A stretch of DNA of 64,000 bases from Roseovarius lutimaris. GTDB taxonomy: Bacteria > Pseudomonadota > Alphaproteobacteria > Rhodobacterales > Rhodobacteraceae. The notes beneath the pieces are model-generated. The model made no database searches. It was not told the origin of the DNA and saw only the letters and a program-made list of their open reading frames with translations. This document shows, piece by piece, positions 25,640 through 35,663 of this stretch; the first letter of the stretch is position 1, and the number at the start of each line of letters is the position of its first letter. A program made the translations under genes and the position numbers. Location of the stretch: contig NZ_FOVP01000010.1 of the NCBI RefSeq assembly GCF_900115165.1, positions 62,001 to 126,000 of the forward strand, written 5' to 3'.

Positions 25640-26224
25640 ATGGACGGCGATTTCAGAACGGAATTTGTCAGAGAACCGGCCGCGCTTCGGAGCTATCCGG
25701 CGCTTGTTCTAAACGCCGATTACCGGCCGCTATCCTATTACCCGCTGTCACTCTGGACCTGGCAGGAGGCCGTCAAGGCGGCCTGGCTGGAGCGGGTCGA
25801 TATCGTGGCAGAGTATGACCATTGCGTCAGAAGCCCGAGCATGACATTGCGGATACCGTCGGTAATTGTATTGAAAGACTATGTAAAACCTCAAAAGCGC
25901 GTGGCCTTCACGCGCTTTAATTTATTTCTGAGGGATGAATTTCGCTGTCAGTATTGCGGCGCGAAGGGCGAGCTTACCTTTGATCATGTGGTGCCGCGCG
26001 CCCGTGGTGGCGTGACCAGCTGGGAAAATGTGGTGGCGGCCTGTAGCCCCTGCAACCTGAGCAAGGGCTCCAAAAGCCTGCGCCAGGCGGGGCTTAGCCT
26101 GCGCAAGGCACCGCGCCCGCCCGAGCCTGAACAGCTTCGTAACATGGGGCGGAAGTTTCCGCCAAACCACCTGCATGAAAGCTGGCTTGATTTCCTCTAT
26201 TGGGACGCAGAACTCGACGCATGA
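25640..26224 (+). CDS. HNH endonuclease
   Basis: 194 residues. The C-terminal part has a zinc-type HNH module: CQYC (C103, C106), FDHVVPRARGG with the catalytic DH at 115-116, N130 in SWENVV and CSPC (C135, C138). The N-terminal half (LNADYRPLSYYPLSLWTWQEA) is the usual preceding domain of this chromosomal HNH family. No target is known. It is not next to phage genes and is widespread as a core gene in the group. Its stop codon falls inside the intergenic repeat that starts at 26215. Confidence 0.88.
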   Translation: MDGDFRTEFVREPAALRSYPALVLNADYRPLSYYPLSLWTWQEAVKAAWLERVDIVAEYDHCVRSPSMTLRIPSVIVLKDYVKPQKRVAFTRFNLFLRDEFRCQYCGAKGELTFDHVVPRARGGVTSWENVVAACSPCNLSKGSKSLRQAGLSLRKAPRPPEPEQLRNMGRKFPPNHLHESWLDFLYWDAELDA

Positions 26225-26303
26225 GCGGCGTGGGTTTCACCGACCCTACGCAGACGCAAAACTTGACGCTTGAGCGGCGCGGGTTTAACCGACCCTACGC
26301 AGG
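26215..26303. repeat. Two tandem copies of an intergenic repeat (GGGTTTcACCGACCCTACGC)
   Basis: Two near-identical units of about 39 bases start 49 bases apart. Each contains TGAGCGGCG(T/C)GGGTTT followed by (C/A)ACCGACCCTACGCAG. Each unit contains weak inverted symmetry (GGGTTT / AACC-like). The sequence resembles dispersed GTAGGGT...AAACCC repeats of proteobacterial intergenic DNA. The first unit includes the HNH stop codon. Confidence 0.65.
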
Positions 26304-26306
26304 TAG

Positions 26307-26344
26307 AAAAGGCGCCTCTGCCGCAGGTGGGCAGGGCGCCTTTT
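26307..26344. terminator. Bidirectional terminator between the HNH gene and bactofilin
   Basis: AAAAGGCGCC (26307-26316) and GGCGCCTTTT (26335-26344) form the outer stem, and CTGCC/GGCAG extends it inward. The A-run and T-run on the two sides let it work on both strands, which suits the convergent HNH (plus) and bactofilin (minus) genes. Confidence 0.85.
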
Positions 26345-26368
26345 GAAATCAAGAGTCGTAATAAGACC

Positions 26369-26914
26369 TTAGCCTTGTGCCGGTTTGGCGGCGGCCGATT
26401 GCGGCGGCGCGCTGCTGGCGGCAACCGGTTTGGGCGCGTTGGATTTGCCGCTGAGCGGGTCATCCTGGCGCTGGACCGAGCCTTCGAAATGGGCACCGGA
26501 TTCGATGGCGATGGTTTTGTGGATGATGTCGCCTTCGACCCGTGCGGTCGAGGTCAGGCGCACCTTGAGGCCGCGTACACGACCCACGATGCGGCCATTG
26601 ATAACCACATCATCGGCGATTACTTCACCCTTGACCGTCGCGCCTTCGCCGATGGTCAGAAGATGCGCGCGAATGTCGCCTTCAATGGTGCCTTCGACCT
26701 GAATGTCACCGGTGGTTTTCAGGTTGCCCGTCACATGCAGATCCGACGAGAGCACCGAAGCAGGCGGCTTGGCCTTGGGGGCCGAGGCCTTGAATTCCGT
26801 GCTCGACGCGCCCGAGCTGTCGGGGCGTGCGGAATCAAGCCGGTTTTCCGTCGGGGCCGGTTTTGCCTCGTTCGGCTTTTGCGCGGGTTCGTTGATTTTG
26901 CTCTTAGAAAACAT
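26369..26914 (-). CDS. Bactofilin (polymer-forming cytoskeletal protein)
   Basis: 181 residues. Disordered N- and C-terminal tails rich in Pro, Lys, Ala and Ser flank a central right-handed beta-helix domain (about 55-150). This contains the regular GDIQVEGTIEGDIRA and GEVIADDVVINGRIVG turns. Bactofilins self-assemble into membrane-associated filaments that localise cell wall enzymes. The ATG overlaps the end of the M23 peptidase gene by eleven bases, so the two are co-translated. Confidence 0.92.
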   Translation of the reverse strand: MFSKSKINEPAQKPNEAKPAPTENRLDSARPDSSGASSTEFKASAPKAKPPASVLSSDLHVTGNLKTTGDIQVEGTIEGDIRAHLLTIGEGATVKGEVIADDVVINGRIVGRVRGLKVRLTSTARVEGDIIHKTIAIESGAHFEGSVQRQDDPLSGKSNAPKPVAASSAPPQSAAAKPAQG

Positions 26915-28223
26915 TTTTTGCAGCCTTGATATATATCATCGGGTTGACGGGCTTGCCGCCGACGCGGATTTCATAGTGTAGATGCGTGCCCGTGGAACGT
27001 CCAGAATTTCCCATATCACCAATCCGTTCCCCGCGCGAGACCCTTTGCCCGACCTTGACGCGTATTTTTGACATATGGGCATAGCGGGTTTCGATGCCGA
27101 ACTCGTGCTGGATCTTGACCAGGCGACCATACCCGGAGAGCCATCCGGCGTGAATGACCACGCCATCGGCGGTGGAATAAATCGGCGTTCCATGCGCGGC
27201 GGCGAAATCGGTGCCCTGATGCATCCGGCCCCACCGCTTGCCAAAGCCTGATGTGAATCTGAACGCGCTCTTGACCGGGATCGAGAAGGGCGCCTTTTGC
27301 GCGGCAATCCGATAAAGGTTCAGCTTGTCCATCTCACCCAGGATACGATTGGCGCGCTCGGCATCGGGCGAGGGCGCCTCGCCGCGGGTCGAAAACGACA
27401 GTGGCGTGAGCGGGCCGCCCTGACCGGAATGGCCCCGGCGCACGGTTTCGATAAGGCTGTCGGTGTTCAGGCCTGCATCGCGAAACATCTTGTCCAGCGG
27501 TTTGACCGAGATTGTCATGGCGTCTTCAAGCTGGCTGAATATCTGCTCATTCTGATCCTGCATAAGGCGGATCTGATGGGCCATCTCATCAGCATGCAAA
27601 AGCGCGTCCTCGGCATTGGCGATGGTATCGTCACGTTGCTGGGCGGCATCCTGCAAGGCGGCAGTCAGGAAATTCAGGGTGCCGTCGTCGGTCGCGGCAT
27701 TGCTGGCATCGCCCCCCGAGGCATTGTCGTCTTCAAGCGCAAGCGCCAATGCGATGCTTTCCTCGCGGGCGGTTTCGCGTTCGGTCATGGTGCGGCGCAG
27801 GGTGGTCTGGATCACCTCGATGCCGGTTTCAAGCTCGCGGCGGCGGATTTCAGAGGCAAGCAATTCCGATTGCATCACCGAAATCTGCGAGAGGGCGGAA
27901 CTAAATCGTTCCTGAGCGGCGATCGCTTCTTCGGCGCGTTTGTCGCGTTCGTGCGACAGGGAATTGAGGCGGTTTTCATAGGTGCGCTGATCGCGCTTGG
28001 CCTGTTCCCGGAAATTGCCGGCGCCGATGCTGTCCATCAACAGGATCGAGGTGGCAATGATCGCCCAGGCAACAATCGCAGCCGCGCCCGAGAAGGCAAT
28101 CAGCTGAGTGGCGGGGCGCAGCCGGATAAACCGGGTGTCGGTGTCAGAACGCAAAAAGACCCGACGTTCGGGAAAGTAGCGCTCTAATATGGTGTTCATT
28201 TTGATCGCAAGTCGTGTTCTCAC
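26904..28223 (-). CDS. M23-family peptidoglycan endopeptidase with coiled coil and membrane anchor
   Basis: 439 residues. A single membrane helix (about 44-66) is followed by a long coiled-coil region (about 70-245) and a C-terminal LytM/M23 domain. The zinc motif is complete: RMHQGTDFAAAHG gives His and Asp, and THLHYEIRVGG gives the HxH. The enzyme cuts peptide cross-links in the wall. The GTG at 28223 has GGGGA eight bases upstream. The in-frame ATG at 28199 has no such site but is possible. Pairing with bactofilin recalls LmdC-BacA, where the peptidase and the filament shape the cell together. Confidence 0.9.
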   Translation of the reverse strand: MRTRLAIKMNTILERYFPERRVFLRSDTDTRFIRLRPATQLIAFSGAAAIVAWAIIATSILLMDSIGAGNFREQAKRDQRTYENRLNSLSHERDKRAEEAIAAQERFSSALSQISVMQSELLASEIRRRELETGIEVIQTTLRRTMTERETAREESIALALALEDDNASGGDASNAATDDGTLNFLTAALQDAAQQRDDTIANAEDALLHADEMAHQIRLMQDQNEQIFSQLEDAMTISVKPLDKMFRDAGLNTDSLIETVRRGHSGQGGPLTPLSFSTRGEAPSPDAERANRILGEMDKLNLYRIAAQKAPFSIPVKSAFRFTSGFGKRWGRMHQGTDFAAAHGTPIYSTADGVVIHAGWLSGYGRLVKIQHEFGIETRYAHMSKIRVKVGQRVSRGERIGDMGNSGRSTGTHLHYEIRVGGKPVNPMIYIKAAKNVF

Positions 28224-28296
28224 GCGGTCTTGTCCCCTTTTTTGCCCCTCGCAACCTCTGACGCTCTGATTGAATTTTCGGCGTCCTCCAGTGTGC

Positions 28297-28311
28297 TTAG
28301 CCAGTGCTTAA
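28297..28311. promoter_or_regulatory. Possible CtrA-like site upstream of the M23-bactofilin operon
   Basis: TTAG-N7-TTAA (28297-28300 and 28308-28311) matches seven of eight positions of the alphaproteobacterial CtrA motif TTAA-N7-TTAA. It lies about 75 bases upstream of the M23 start. A single near-match of such an AT-rich motif can arise by chance. Confidence 0.25.
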
Positions 28312-28401
28312 CCTTTGGGCAAGAATTTTGACCAAAAGAGGGGGTGAATTGGGCCGTTTCCCGCTGGATTGGCAAAAAACCGCCGATCCCCAAAGGCTTG
28401 G

Positions 28402-29229
28402 CTAGTCTTTCGGAGGGGTGATTTCGGTCAGGGGCCAGTAGAAATCCGGCGGTATTCCTGCCTCGGCGCGCTTTTCCTCGTTGAAGGGCGGCTTGAGTGG
28501 GCCGTGGAAATAGCGGCGCACAAGATCATGAAACACGTCCTTTGGGTCAAGGTTGTGACGTCCGCACAGAAAATGAAACCACTTTGAGCCAAAGGCGACA
28601 TGCGCCACCTCTTCGCCATAGATCACCTGCATCGCCTCGACGGCGGCGGTGTCACCGGCCTTGGTGAACAGCGCGATCATGCCGGGGGTCACATCAAGGC
28701 CGCGCGCCTCAAGCACCATCGGCACCACGGCGAGGCGGCCCATGAAATCATCGGCGGTATCCTCGGCGGCGCGCCACATGCCGGCATGGGCGGGCAGGTC
28801 GCCATAATGGCTCCCCATGGCTTCAAGGCAGTCGCTTATCAGATTGAAATGCTTTGATTCTTCATCGGCGGACTTGACCCAGTCGTCGTAAAATCCAATC
28901 GGCATTTCGGTGTCGGCAAAGCGCGCGATGATGTCCCAGTGCAGGTCAACGGCGTTCAGCTCGATATGCGCCACCGCATGCAGCATGGCGATCCGGCCCT
29001 TTTCTGATCCGGGGCGTCGGCGCGGCACATCGCGCGGATCAAGCAGCGCGGGCCGCGCCGGGCGGGCCGGTTGCAGAGGCGGGGCAGAATTGCCAATGGG
29101 AATGGTACGCCCGGCGGCGCGGGCGGCAAACCAGGTCTTGGCATGCGCCCGCGAGCACGCGGTTTTTTCATGGCCGTCGGCGGTTGTCAGCACCTCGACC
29201 GCCATCTGCGACAGGGTTTGCACGCTCAC
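28402..29229 (-). CDS. DUF455 family ferritin-like protein
   Basis: 275 residues. The C-terminal two thirds form a ferritin-like four-helix bundle. Likely di-iron ligands lie in AHIELNAVDLHWD, SADEESKHFNL, LEARGLDV and GEEVAHVAFG. Di-iron proteins of this family are of unknown reaction. A GTG start at 29229 overlaps the bcp stop (GTGA), so it is coupled to the peroxiredoxin and may share a role in oxidative or iron stress. Confidence 0.85.
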   Translation of the reverse strand: MSVQTLSQMAVEVLTTADGHEKTACSRAHAKTWFAARAAGRTIPIGNSAPPLQPARPARPALLDPRDVPRRRPGSEKGRIAMLHAVAHIELNAVDLHWDIIARFADTEMPIGFYDDWVKSADEESKHFNLISDCLEAMGSHYGDLPAHAGMWRAAEDTADDFMGRLAVVPMVLEARGLDVTPGMIALFTKAGDTAAVEAMQVIYGEEVAHVAFGSKWFHFLCGRHNLDPKDVFHDLVRRYFHGPLKPPFNEEKRAEAGIPPDFYWPLTEITPPKD

Positions 29230-29687
29230 AGCGACTTCACCGCCTCAAGCACCTCTTCGGCGTGCCCCGGCACCTTGACCTTGCGCCAGACCCGCGCGAT
29301 GCGCCCCTCGCCATCGATCAGGAAGGTCGAGCGTTCGATGCCAAAGAAGGTCTTGCCATACATGCTTTTTTCCTTCCACACGCCATAGGCTTCGCAAGTT
29401 TCGCTTTCGGCGTCCGAGACAAGCGGCACGCTTAGGCCCTGCTTGTCGCGAAATCTGTCGTGGCTGGCAACGCTATCTTTGGAAATCCCCACAATTGTGG
29501 CTCCGGCGGCGTCAAACGCGTCCTTGAGGCCGGAAAAGGCAATCGCCTCTTTGGTGCAGCCAGAGGTATTGTCGCGCGGATAGAAGAACAAAACCACCGC
29601 TTTGGGGCGCAGGCCCGACAGGGTCAGGCTATCCCCGCCATCGCGTGGCAGGGTGAAATCGGGGGCGATATCGGATGTGTCGGGCAT
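29226..29687 (-). CDS. bcp: Peroxiredoxin of the BCP/PrxQ type
   Basis: 153 residues of the thioredoxin fold. The peroxidatic cysteine is in FFYPRDNTSGCTKEA. In many BCP proteins a resolving Cys follows five residues later. Here that place is Ile, so resolution would use another Cys (SETCEAYG) or an external thiol. It reduces peroxides at the cost of thioredoxin or glutathione. AAGGAG precedes the ATG. It is divergent from the AsmA-like gene and is the first of two coupled genes. Confidence 0.92.
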   Translation of the reverse strand: MPDTSDIAPDFTLPRDGGDSLTLSGLRPKAVVLFFYPRDNTSGCTKEAIAFSGLKDAFDAAGATIVGISKDSVASHDRFRDKQGLSVPLVSDAESETCEAYGVWKEKSMYGKTFFGIERSTFLIDGEGRIARVWRKVKVPGHAEEVLEAVKSL

Positions 29688-29794
29688 GGCCGCTCCTTGT
29701 GATGCGAAATTGTGAGTTCCATATTAGGACGTAAAAGGCGAGAATAAAGGCAAGAGGCAGCAACGGGCGGCGCAAAGCCACCCAATCGGAACAA

Positions 29795-32700
29795 ATGAGC
29801 AATATAAACAAGCACGGCACGCGAAAACGGCGGCTCAGGCGATTTGGGCTGGGTCTGTCTTTTTGTGTCTGCGTTGTGGTTCTTGCCGGGGCGATTGCGG
29901 CGGCGCTGGCGATAGGCACCCGGCTGACGGCGCCCGACTGGCTTCACCAAAGGATTGCGCAGCGGATCAATGCCGATCTGCCGGGGTATCAGCTCGACTT
30001 TGGCACCATGTCGATGGTGGTGAGTGACGAGTTCGTGCCACGGCTTTTGCTGCGCGATGTGGCGCTCAAGGGGGGCGATGGCGGGCAGGTGGCCAATCTC
30101 TCCGAGCTTGAGATCACGGTTGCGCCCGAGCCGATCCTTGATGGCAAGGTCAAGGCCTCGTCGGTCCGCCTGTCAGGGCTGCGCCTTATCTTGCGGCGGC
30201 GTGCCGATGGCGCATTTTCCATTGCGCTCGAAGGGCTGGGCGCGACCGGGGCCGAGGGCACAAGATTTGCCAATCTGACCGATCAGATTGATGCCGTCTT
30301 TTCCCGCCCGCAATTCGCCGCCCTGAACCGGATCGAGGCCGACAATCTGACGTTGCGCTATGAGGATGCGCGTGCGGGCCGCGCCTGGAGCGCGGATGGC
30401 GGGCGTGTGGTTCTGACGCGCGACGGCACGCATATCGGCATTCGCGGTGATGTCGCGCTGCTTGGCGCGCGCGATTATGCCACCACGCTCGAGGTCAGCT
30501 ATGGCGGGCAAATCGGTCACAAAGAGGCCGATTTTGGCGTGAAGTTCGACGACATGCCCTCGGGTGACATTTCCGGGCAATCGCCTGCTCTGGTCTGGCT
30601 CGATGCGCTGGATGCCCCGATTTCAGGGGCGCTTCGGGCCACGGTCGATGGCGAGGGGCGGCTTGGGCCGCTGAGCGCGACACTTCAGATCGGCGCCGGC
30701 GTGTTGCAACCCACCCCGGCCACGGCGCCGATCGCGTTTCAATCGGCGCGCAGCTATTTCACCTATGATCCCAAAGCCAATGAAATCCGGTTTACGGAAT
30801 TGTCACTCGATAGCAAATGGGTCTCGGCGCGCGCCGAGGGCACCGCGTTTCTTGTCGGCATGGAAAACGGCTGGCCGCGCGAATTGCAGGCACAGATCCG
30901 AGTCAGTGACATCCGCGCCGATCCGGCGGAGTTTTATCCCGACCCCATTCTTCTGGATCGGGCGGCGGCGGATATCCGGCTTCAGCTTGATCCTTTCGTG
31001 CTGTCCGTGGGCGAGCTGAGCCTTGAGGATCAGGGCCAGCATTTCGTGCTTGATGGCACGGTGCGCGGTCAAACCGATGGCTGGGATGTGGCGCTCAACG
31101 GTCGGATGGGGGCGCTTGCGCCGGACCGGCTCCTGGAATTGTGGCCGCTGGCGGTCAAGCCGAAGACGCGGACATGGATCGCCGAGAATGTGCAGAAGGC
31201 CGAGCTTCGCAATATTCAGCTTGCCCTGCGCGCCACCCCCAACGATCGCCCCGATGTGTTCTTGGGGTTTGATTTCGAGGGTCTGCAAGCCCGTTTTGTG
31301 AAACTGGTCCCGCCGATCACCGAGGCCTCTGGCCATGCGTCAATCTATGACAACCGCTTTGTGATCACCGCTGAAAGCGGTCATGTGGTGGCCGCGCAGG
31401 GCGGCAAGATCGACATAGCGGGCACCAGCTTCATCATCCCCGATGTGCGCGTGAAAAGCGGGCCCGCACGCACGCTCCTGCACACCGACAGCACCGTGAC
31501 CGCCGCCCTGTCGCTGCTTGATGAAGAGCCGTTCCGCTTTTTGACCAAGGCCGGGCAGCCGGTGACCCTGGCCGATGGGCGCGCGACCCTTGCGGGACAG
31601 CTTGATTTGTTGCTCAAACCGAAACTGACCCCCGCCGAAGTGGCCTATGACGTGACCGGCACCCTTACCGGGGTGCGCAGCGAAACGCTGGTCAAGGACC
31701 GGGTGCTGGCGGCCAGTGAATTGCTGGTCACGGCCAGCAATACCGGCATCGAGATTGGCGGCGATGCGCGCATCGGGCGTGTGCCGGTCAGCGGCGCCTG
31801 GCAAATGCCGCTTGGCGTTGGCACGGCTGGCGACAGCAGCGTGTCAGGCGTGATCGAGCTTTCAGAGCAATTCGCCGATGAGTTCAACATCGGCCTGCCA
31901 CCGGGCAGCATCTCGGGCGCGGGGCCTGCGGATATCACCATCAGTTTCGCCAAGGGCCAGTCGGCGCGCTTTGATCTGACCTCGGGCCTTGCGGGCGTCG
32001 GCCTTAGCCTGAAACAGCTGAGCTGGGCCTTGCCGCGTGCCGCCACCGCGCGCCTTGAGGTCGCGGGCACGATCGGCGAGCCGCCCGGTATCGACCGGCT
32101 CGAGTTCAACGGCGGCGGGCTTGAGGCGCGCGGCAGTGTCACCCTGAACGCCAATGGCGATCTGGATCGCGCGGCCTTTGAGACCGTCAAGATCGGTGAT
32201 TGGTTGGCGGCGCCGGTGACATTGGTCGGGCGCGGTGCCGGGCAAAGCCCGCGTGTCGAGGTGCGCGGCGGCACGATCGACCTGCGCCAGACCTCGCTGA
32301 GCGGCGAGGGCGGGGGCAATGGCAGCCGCAACAGCGGCTCTGCCGGGGGGCCGGTGTCGTTGCAACTTGACCGCTTGCAGGTTTCGGACGGGATTTCCCT
32401 GACGGATTTTCGCGCCGAGCTTGATACCGCTGATGGCACGGACGGAAATTTCACCGGCAGGGTGAACGGCGCGACTTTGGTAAACGGGCGCGTGGTGCCG
32501 ATGGACGGGCGCAGCGCGTTTCGCATTCAGTCAAGGGATGCCGGCGGCGTGCTCCGCTCGGCCGGCTTTCTGAAACAGGCGCGCGAAGGCACGATGGATC
32601 TGATCATGACCCCTGCGCCCGAACCGGGCAGCTATGACGGCACGCTTTCGATTGATCAGTTCCGCATCAAAGAGGCTGCGGCGCTTGGGGCGCTTTTGAA

Positions 32701-33154
32701 CACGATAAGTGTGGTTGGTCTCCTGGAACAATTCAACGGCGAGGGGCTCCACTTTTCGCGGGTCGATGCCAGGTTCCGCCTGACGCCGGATCGCCTGACC
32801 CTGCTTGAGGGCAGCGCGGTCGGCGCGGCTCTTGGCGTGTCGATGGACGGGTTTTATTACATGGAAAGCGGCCAGATGAACATGCGGGGGGTTGTGTCTC
32901 CGGTCTATCTGGTGAATTCCCTCGGTGGGATTTTCAATCGCGCTGGCGAGGGGCTTTTCGGGGTCAATTACAAGCTGAAGGGCCTTGCCTCTGATCCGCA
33001 GGTTTCGATCAACCCGCTGTCGGCTTTGGCTCCGGGTGCGTTGCGTAACCTGTTCCGCAAGCCGGCGCCGACGCTTGGTGATGGGCCCGCGCAGACATCG
33101 GCCCCAGATGACACGCCGGACCGCGCCCCGGCCTATCAAAGACAGGACAGATGA
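29795..33154 (+). CDS. Large AsmA/YhdP-like envelope protein (DUF3971 and AsmA-like C-terminal region)
   Basis: 1119 residues. One N-terminal membrane segment (about 20-42) follows a basic start. The remainder is a long beta-rich periplasmic body, with an N-terminal AsmA-type start ([20 protein letters not shown]), a DUF3971-like middle and an AsmA_2-like end ([14 protein letters not shown]). Proteins of this superfamily form bridges that move phospholipid between membranes. The Shine-Dalgarno is weak. The stop overlaps queA (ATGA), an odd functional pairing that is common in this group. Confidence 0.85.
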   Translation: MSNINKHGTRKRRLRRFGLGLSFCVCVVVLAGAIAAALAIGTRLTAPDWLHQRIAQRINADLPGYQLDFGTMSMVVSDEFVPRLLLRDVALKGGDGGQVANLSELEITVAPEPILDGKVKASSVRLSGLRLILRRRADGAFSIALEGLGATGAEGTRFANLTDQIDAVFSRPQFAALNRIEADNLTLRYEDARAGRAWSADGGRVVLTRDGTHIGIRGDVALLGARDYATTLEVSYGGQIGHKEADFGVKFDDMPSGDISGQSPALVWLDALDAPISGALRATVDGEGRLGPLSATLQIGAGVLQPTPATAPIAFQSARSYFTYDPKANEIRFTELSLDSKWVSARAEGTAFLVGMENGWPRELQAQIRVSDIRADPAEFYPDPILLDRAAADIRLQLDPFVLSVGELSLEDQGQHFVLDGTVRGQTDGWDVALNGRMGALAPDRLLELWPLAVKPKTRTWIAENVQKAELRNIQLALRATPNDRPDVFLGFDFEGLQARFVKLVPPITEASGHASIYDNRFVITAESGHVVAAQGGKIDIAGTSFIIPDVRVKSGPARTLLHTDSTVTAALSLLDEEPFRFLTKAGQPVTLADGRATLAGQLDLLLKPKLTPAEVAYDVTGTLTGVRSETLVKDRVLAASELLVTASNTGIEIGGDARIGRVPVSGAWQMPLGVGTAGDSSVSGVIELSEQFADEFNIGLPPGSISGAGPADITISFAKGQSARFDLTSGLAGVGLSLKQLSWALPRAATARLEVAGTIGEPPGIDRLEFNGGGLEARGSVTLNANGDLDRAAFETVKIGDWLAAPVTLVGRGAGQSPRVEVRGGTIDLRQTSLSGEGGGNGSRNSGSAGGPVSLQLDRLQVSDGISLTDFRAELDTADGTDGNFTGRVNGATLVNGRVVPMDGRSAFRIQSRDAGGVLRSAGFLKQAREGTMDLIMTPAPEPGSYDGTLSIDQFRIKEAAALGALLNTISVVGLLEQFNGEGLHFSRVDARFRLTPDRLTLLEGSAVGAALGVSMDGFYYMESGQMNMRGVVSPVYLVNSLGGIFNRAGEGLFGVNYKLKGLASDPQVSINPLSALAPGALRNLFRKPAPTLGDGPAQTSAPDDTPDRAPAYQRQDR

Positions 33155-34203
33155 AGCTAAGTGATTTTGATTTTGACCTGCCCGAGGCGCTGATTGCCAC
33201 GCGGCCCGCGCGTCCGCGCACATCGGCGCGTCTGCTGGTGGCGCATGGCGACGCGATCACCGACACGAGGGTCAGCGCGCTTGGCGACTGGCTCTGCCCC
33301 GGGGATCGGTTGGTGCTTAACGACACTAAGGTTATCCCCGCGCGGCTAAGCGGGAAGCGCCACCGGCTGGGGGCACAGGGCGCGAGTGCCGCGCGCATCG
33401 AGGTGACCCTTCTGGAGCCGGGCGCCGATGGCAGCTGGAGCGCGCTGATCAAGCCGCTTAAAAAGATATCGGTGGGTGAGACGGTGGTGTTTTCGCCCGA
33501 TCTCTCGGCGACGCTTGAGGCCAAGGAAGACGGGCAGGGGCGGCTTCGCTTCAACCTTGCGGGCGAGGATTTCGATGCGGCCCTGGCCGAGGCCGGCGCC
33601 ATGCCCTTGCCACCATACATTGCGGCGCGTCGTCCGGCGGACAGCCAGGACAAGACCGACTATCAGACCGTCTGGGCGCGCCATGCTGGGGCGGTGGCGG
33701 CGCCGACCGCCTCGCTGCATTTCGATGAGCCGCTTTTGGCGCAGCTTGCCGGGATGGGCGTCACCTTTAGCCACGTTACCCTGCATGTCGGCGCGGGCAC
33801 CTTCCTGCCGGTCAAGGTCGAGGATGTGACGAGCCATAAAATGCACGCCGAATGGGGCGAGGTGAGCGCCGGGGCCGCCGCCGAAATTGCCGCCACACGC
33901 GCGGCGGGCGGGCGTGTCATTCCGGTGGGCACCACGGCACTGCGGCTGATCGAGACGGCTGCGCGTGCGACCGGAGAGATCGCCCCCTGGCAGGGCGAGA
34001 CCGACATCTTCATCTATCCCGGCTTTGACTTCCGTGTCACCGACGCCCTCATGACCAACTTTCACCTGCCGAAATCGACGCTGATGATGCTGGTCTCGGC
34101 GCTTGTCGGTCAGGACCGGCTGCGCCAGATCTACGCGCATGCGGTGGCTGAAAACTACAGGTTCTTTTCCTATGGCGATGCTTCTCTGTTGACCCCTCGT
34201 TGA
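33151..34203 (+). CDS. queA: S-adenosylmethionine:tRNA ribosyltransferase-isomerase QueA
   Basis: 350 residues. It converts preQ1 in tRNA to epoxyqueuosine using the ribosyl part of S-adenosylmethionine. Family motifs are the N-terminal [53 protein letters not shown] [11 protein letters not shown] and the C-terminal [16 protein letters not shown]. It is coupled to the AsmA-like gene by ATGA. The partner enzyme Tgt is encoded at 59979 in the same window. Confidence 0.96.
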   Translation: MKLSDFDFDLPEALIATRPARPRTSARLLVAHGDAITDTRVSALGDWLCPGDRLVLNDTKVIPARLSGKRHRLGAQGASAARIEVTLLEPGADGSWSALIKPLKKISVGETVVFSPDLSATLEAKEDGQGRLRFNLAGEDFDAALAEAGAMPLPPYIAARRPADSQDKTDYQTVWARHAGAVAAPTASLHFDEPLLAQLAGMGVTFSHVTLHVGAGTFLPVKVEDVTSHKMHAEWGEVSAGAAAEIAATRAAGGRVIPVGTTALRLIETAARATGEIAPWQGETDIFIYPGFDFRVTDALMTNFHLPKSTLMMLVSALVGQDRLRQIYAHAVAENYRFFSYGDASLLTPR

Positions 34204-34305
34204 AACGCTGCCACCGGGGCCGCGCAGGGACCAAACTGAGTCGTCTTTGGCTCTGCGCGCATATGATGACCTGCTAGGATGCGGGACAGAAACAGGAGAC
34301 GTGCG

Positions 34306-35559
34306 ATGTTCAAGGTGCTGTCGGGCTCATGGGCCCTTTTGCTGGGCATGATGATGTTGCAGGTCGGCAATGGCATGCAAGGCACCCTTCTGGGGGTGCG
34401 CGGCGCGCTGGAAGGGTTTTCGACCTTTCAGATGTCGATCGTCATGTCGTCCTACTTTCTGGGCTTTCTTGCCGGGTCGCGCATGGCGCCCGAGATGATC
34501 CGGCGGGTCGGGCATGTGCGGGTCTTTGCCGCGCTTGGCTCTTTGATTTCGGCCGTTCTGATCATGTATCCGACAATTGCCGATCCTTGGGCCTGGGCCG
34601 TGGGCCGGGTGATGATCGGCTTTTGCTTTTCCGGCGTTTACGTGACCGCCGAAAGCTGGCTGAACAACTCTTCCACCAATGAGACACGCGGCAAATCCCT
34701 GTCGCTTTACATGATCGTTCAGATGATCGGCATCATTTCGGCGCAGGGCATTCTGGTGATGGCCGATCCGGCGGGCTATGTTCTATTCGTTATTCCTTCG
34801 GTGCTTGTGTCGCTGGCATTTGCGCCGATCTTGCTCTCGGTGAGCCCGACACCGGCCTTTGACACCACCAAGCCACTGTCGCTGGGCCAGATCATGAAGA
34901 TTTCGCCGCTAGGCTGTGTCGGCATGTTTCTGACCGGGGGGGTCTTTGCTGCGCAGTTCGGCATGGCGGCGGTCTATGGCACCGAAGTGGGGCTGAGCGT
35001 CGGGCAGATTTCAACCTTTGTGGCGGCCTTTTATATCGGCGCGGTACTGGTGCAATATCCGCTGGGTTGGATGTCGGACCGGATGGACCGACGCAAACTG
35101 ATTGCCGCCGTGTCTTTTGTGACCGGGATCGGCGCGCTGATCGGGATGGTGTTCGGGGCGAATTTCTGGATGCTTCTGGTGGCGGCCTTCCTGGTGGGCG
35201 GCACCTCCAATCCGCTCTATTCGCTGCTGATCGCCTATACCAACGACTTTCTGGAACACGACGACATGGCGGCCGCTGCGGGTGGCATGGTGTTCATCAA
35301 CGGGCTCGGGGCGATCGCCGGGCCGCTTTTGGTGGGCTGGATGATGGGCTCGATTGGGCCGGGGGGGTATTTCCTTTACATGGCGGTGCTCATGTTCGCG
35401 CTGGTCGGCTATGCCATCTACCGGATGACACAGCGCCCCGCACCCTTGGTAAGCGAAACCGACAGCTACACGCCGGTGTCGCCGTCGTCTTCACCGATGG
35501 CTGTGGAATTTGCGCAAGATTATGCCATCGAGGCCGCACAGGAGGCGCAAAACGATTGA
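34306..35559 (+). CDS. MFS transporter (YcaD-like)
   Basis: 417 residues with twelve predicted membrane segments. The MFS loop appears as AGSRMAPEMIRRVGHVR between helices 2 and 3 and again as GWMSDRMDRRKLI after helix 8. A polar Ser/Glu tail of about 35 residues ends it. The ATG at 34306 has AGGAG eight bases upstream. The substrate is unknown. It lies about 100 bases after queA, and a functional link to queuosine is not evident. Confidence 0.85.
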   Translation: MFKVLSGSWALLLGMMMLQVGNGMQGTLLGVRGALEGFSTFQMSIVMSSYFLGFLAGSRMAPEMIRRVGHVRVFAALGSLISAVLIMYPTIADPWAWAVGRVMIGFCFSGVYVTAESWLNNSSTNETRGKSLSLYMIVQMIGIISAQGILVMADPAGYVLFVIPSVLVSLAFAPILLSVSPTPAFDTTKPLSLGQIMKISPLGCVGMFLTGGVFAAQFGMAAVYGTEVGLSVGQISTFVAAFYIGAVLVQYPLGWMSDRMDRRKLIAAVSFVTGIGALIGMVFGANFWMLLVAAFLVGGTSNPLYSLLIAYTNDFLEHDDMAAAAGGMVFINGLGAIAGPLLVGWMMGSIGPGGYFLYMAVLMFALVGYAIYRMTQRPAPLVSETDSYTPVSPSSSPMAVEFAQDYAIEAAQEAQND

Positions 35560-35663
35560 CAGGCGGGATTTATGTCCCTTCTGTAGCAATAAGTTACTGT
35601 GAGAAATGGTGTTTTTGCCGTTTAATAAAGATGAACATCATAGGAAAATGAGGAGTTCTCCCT

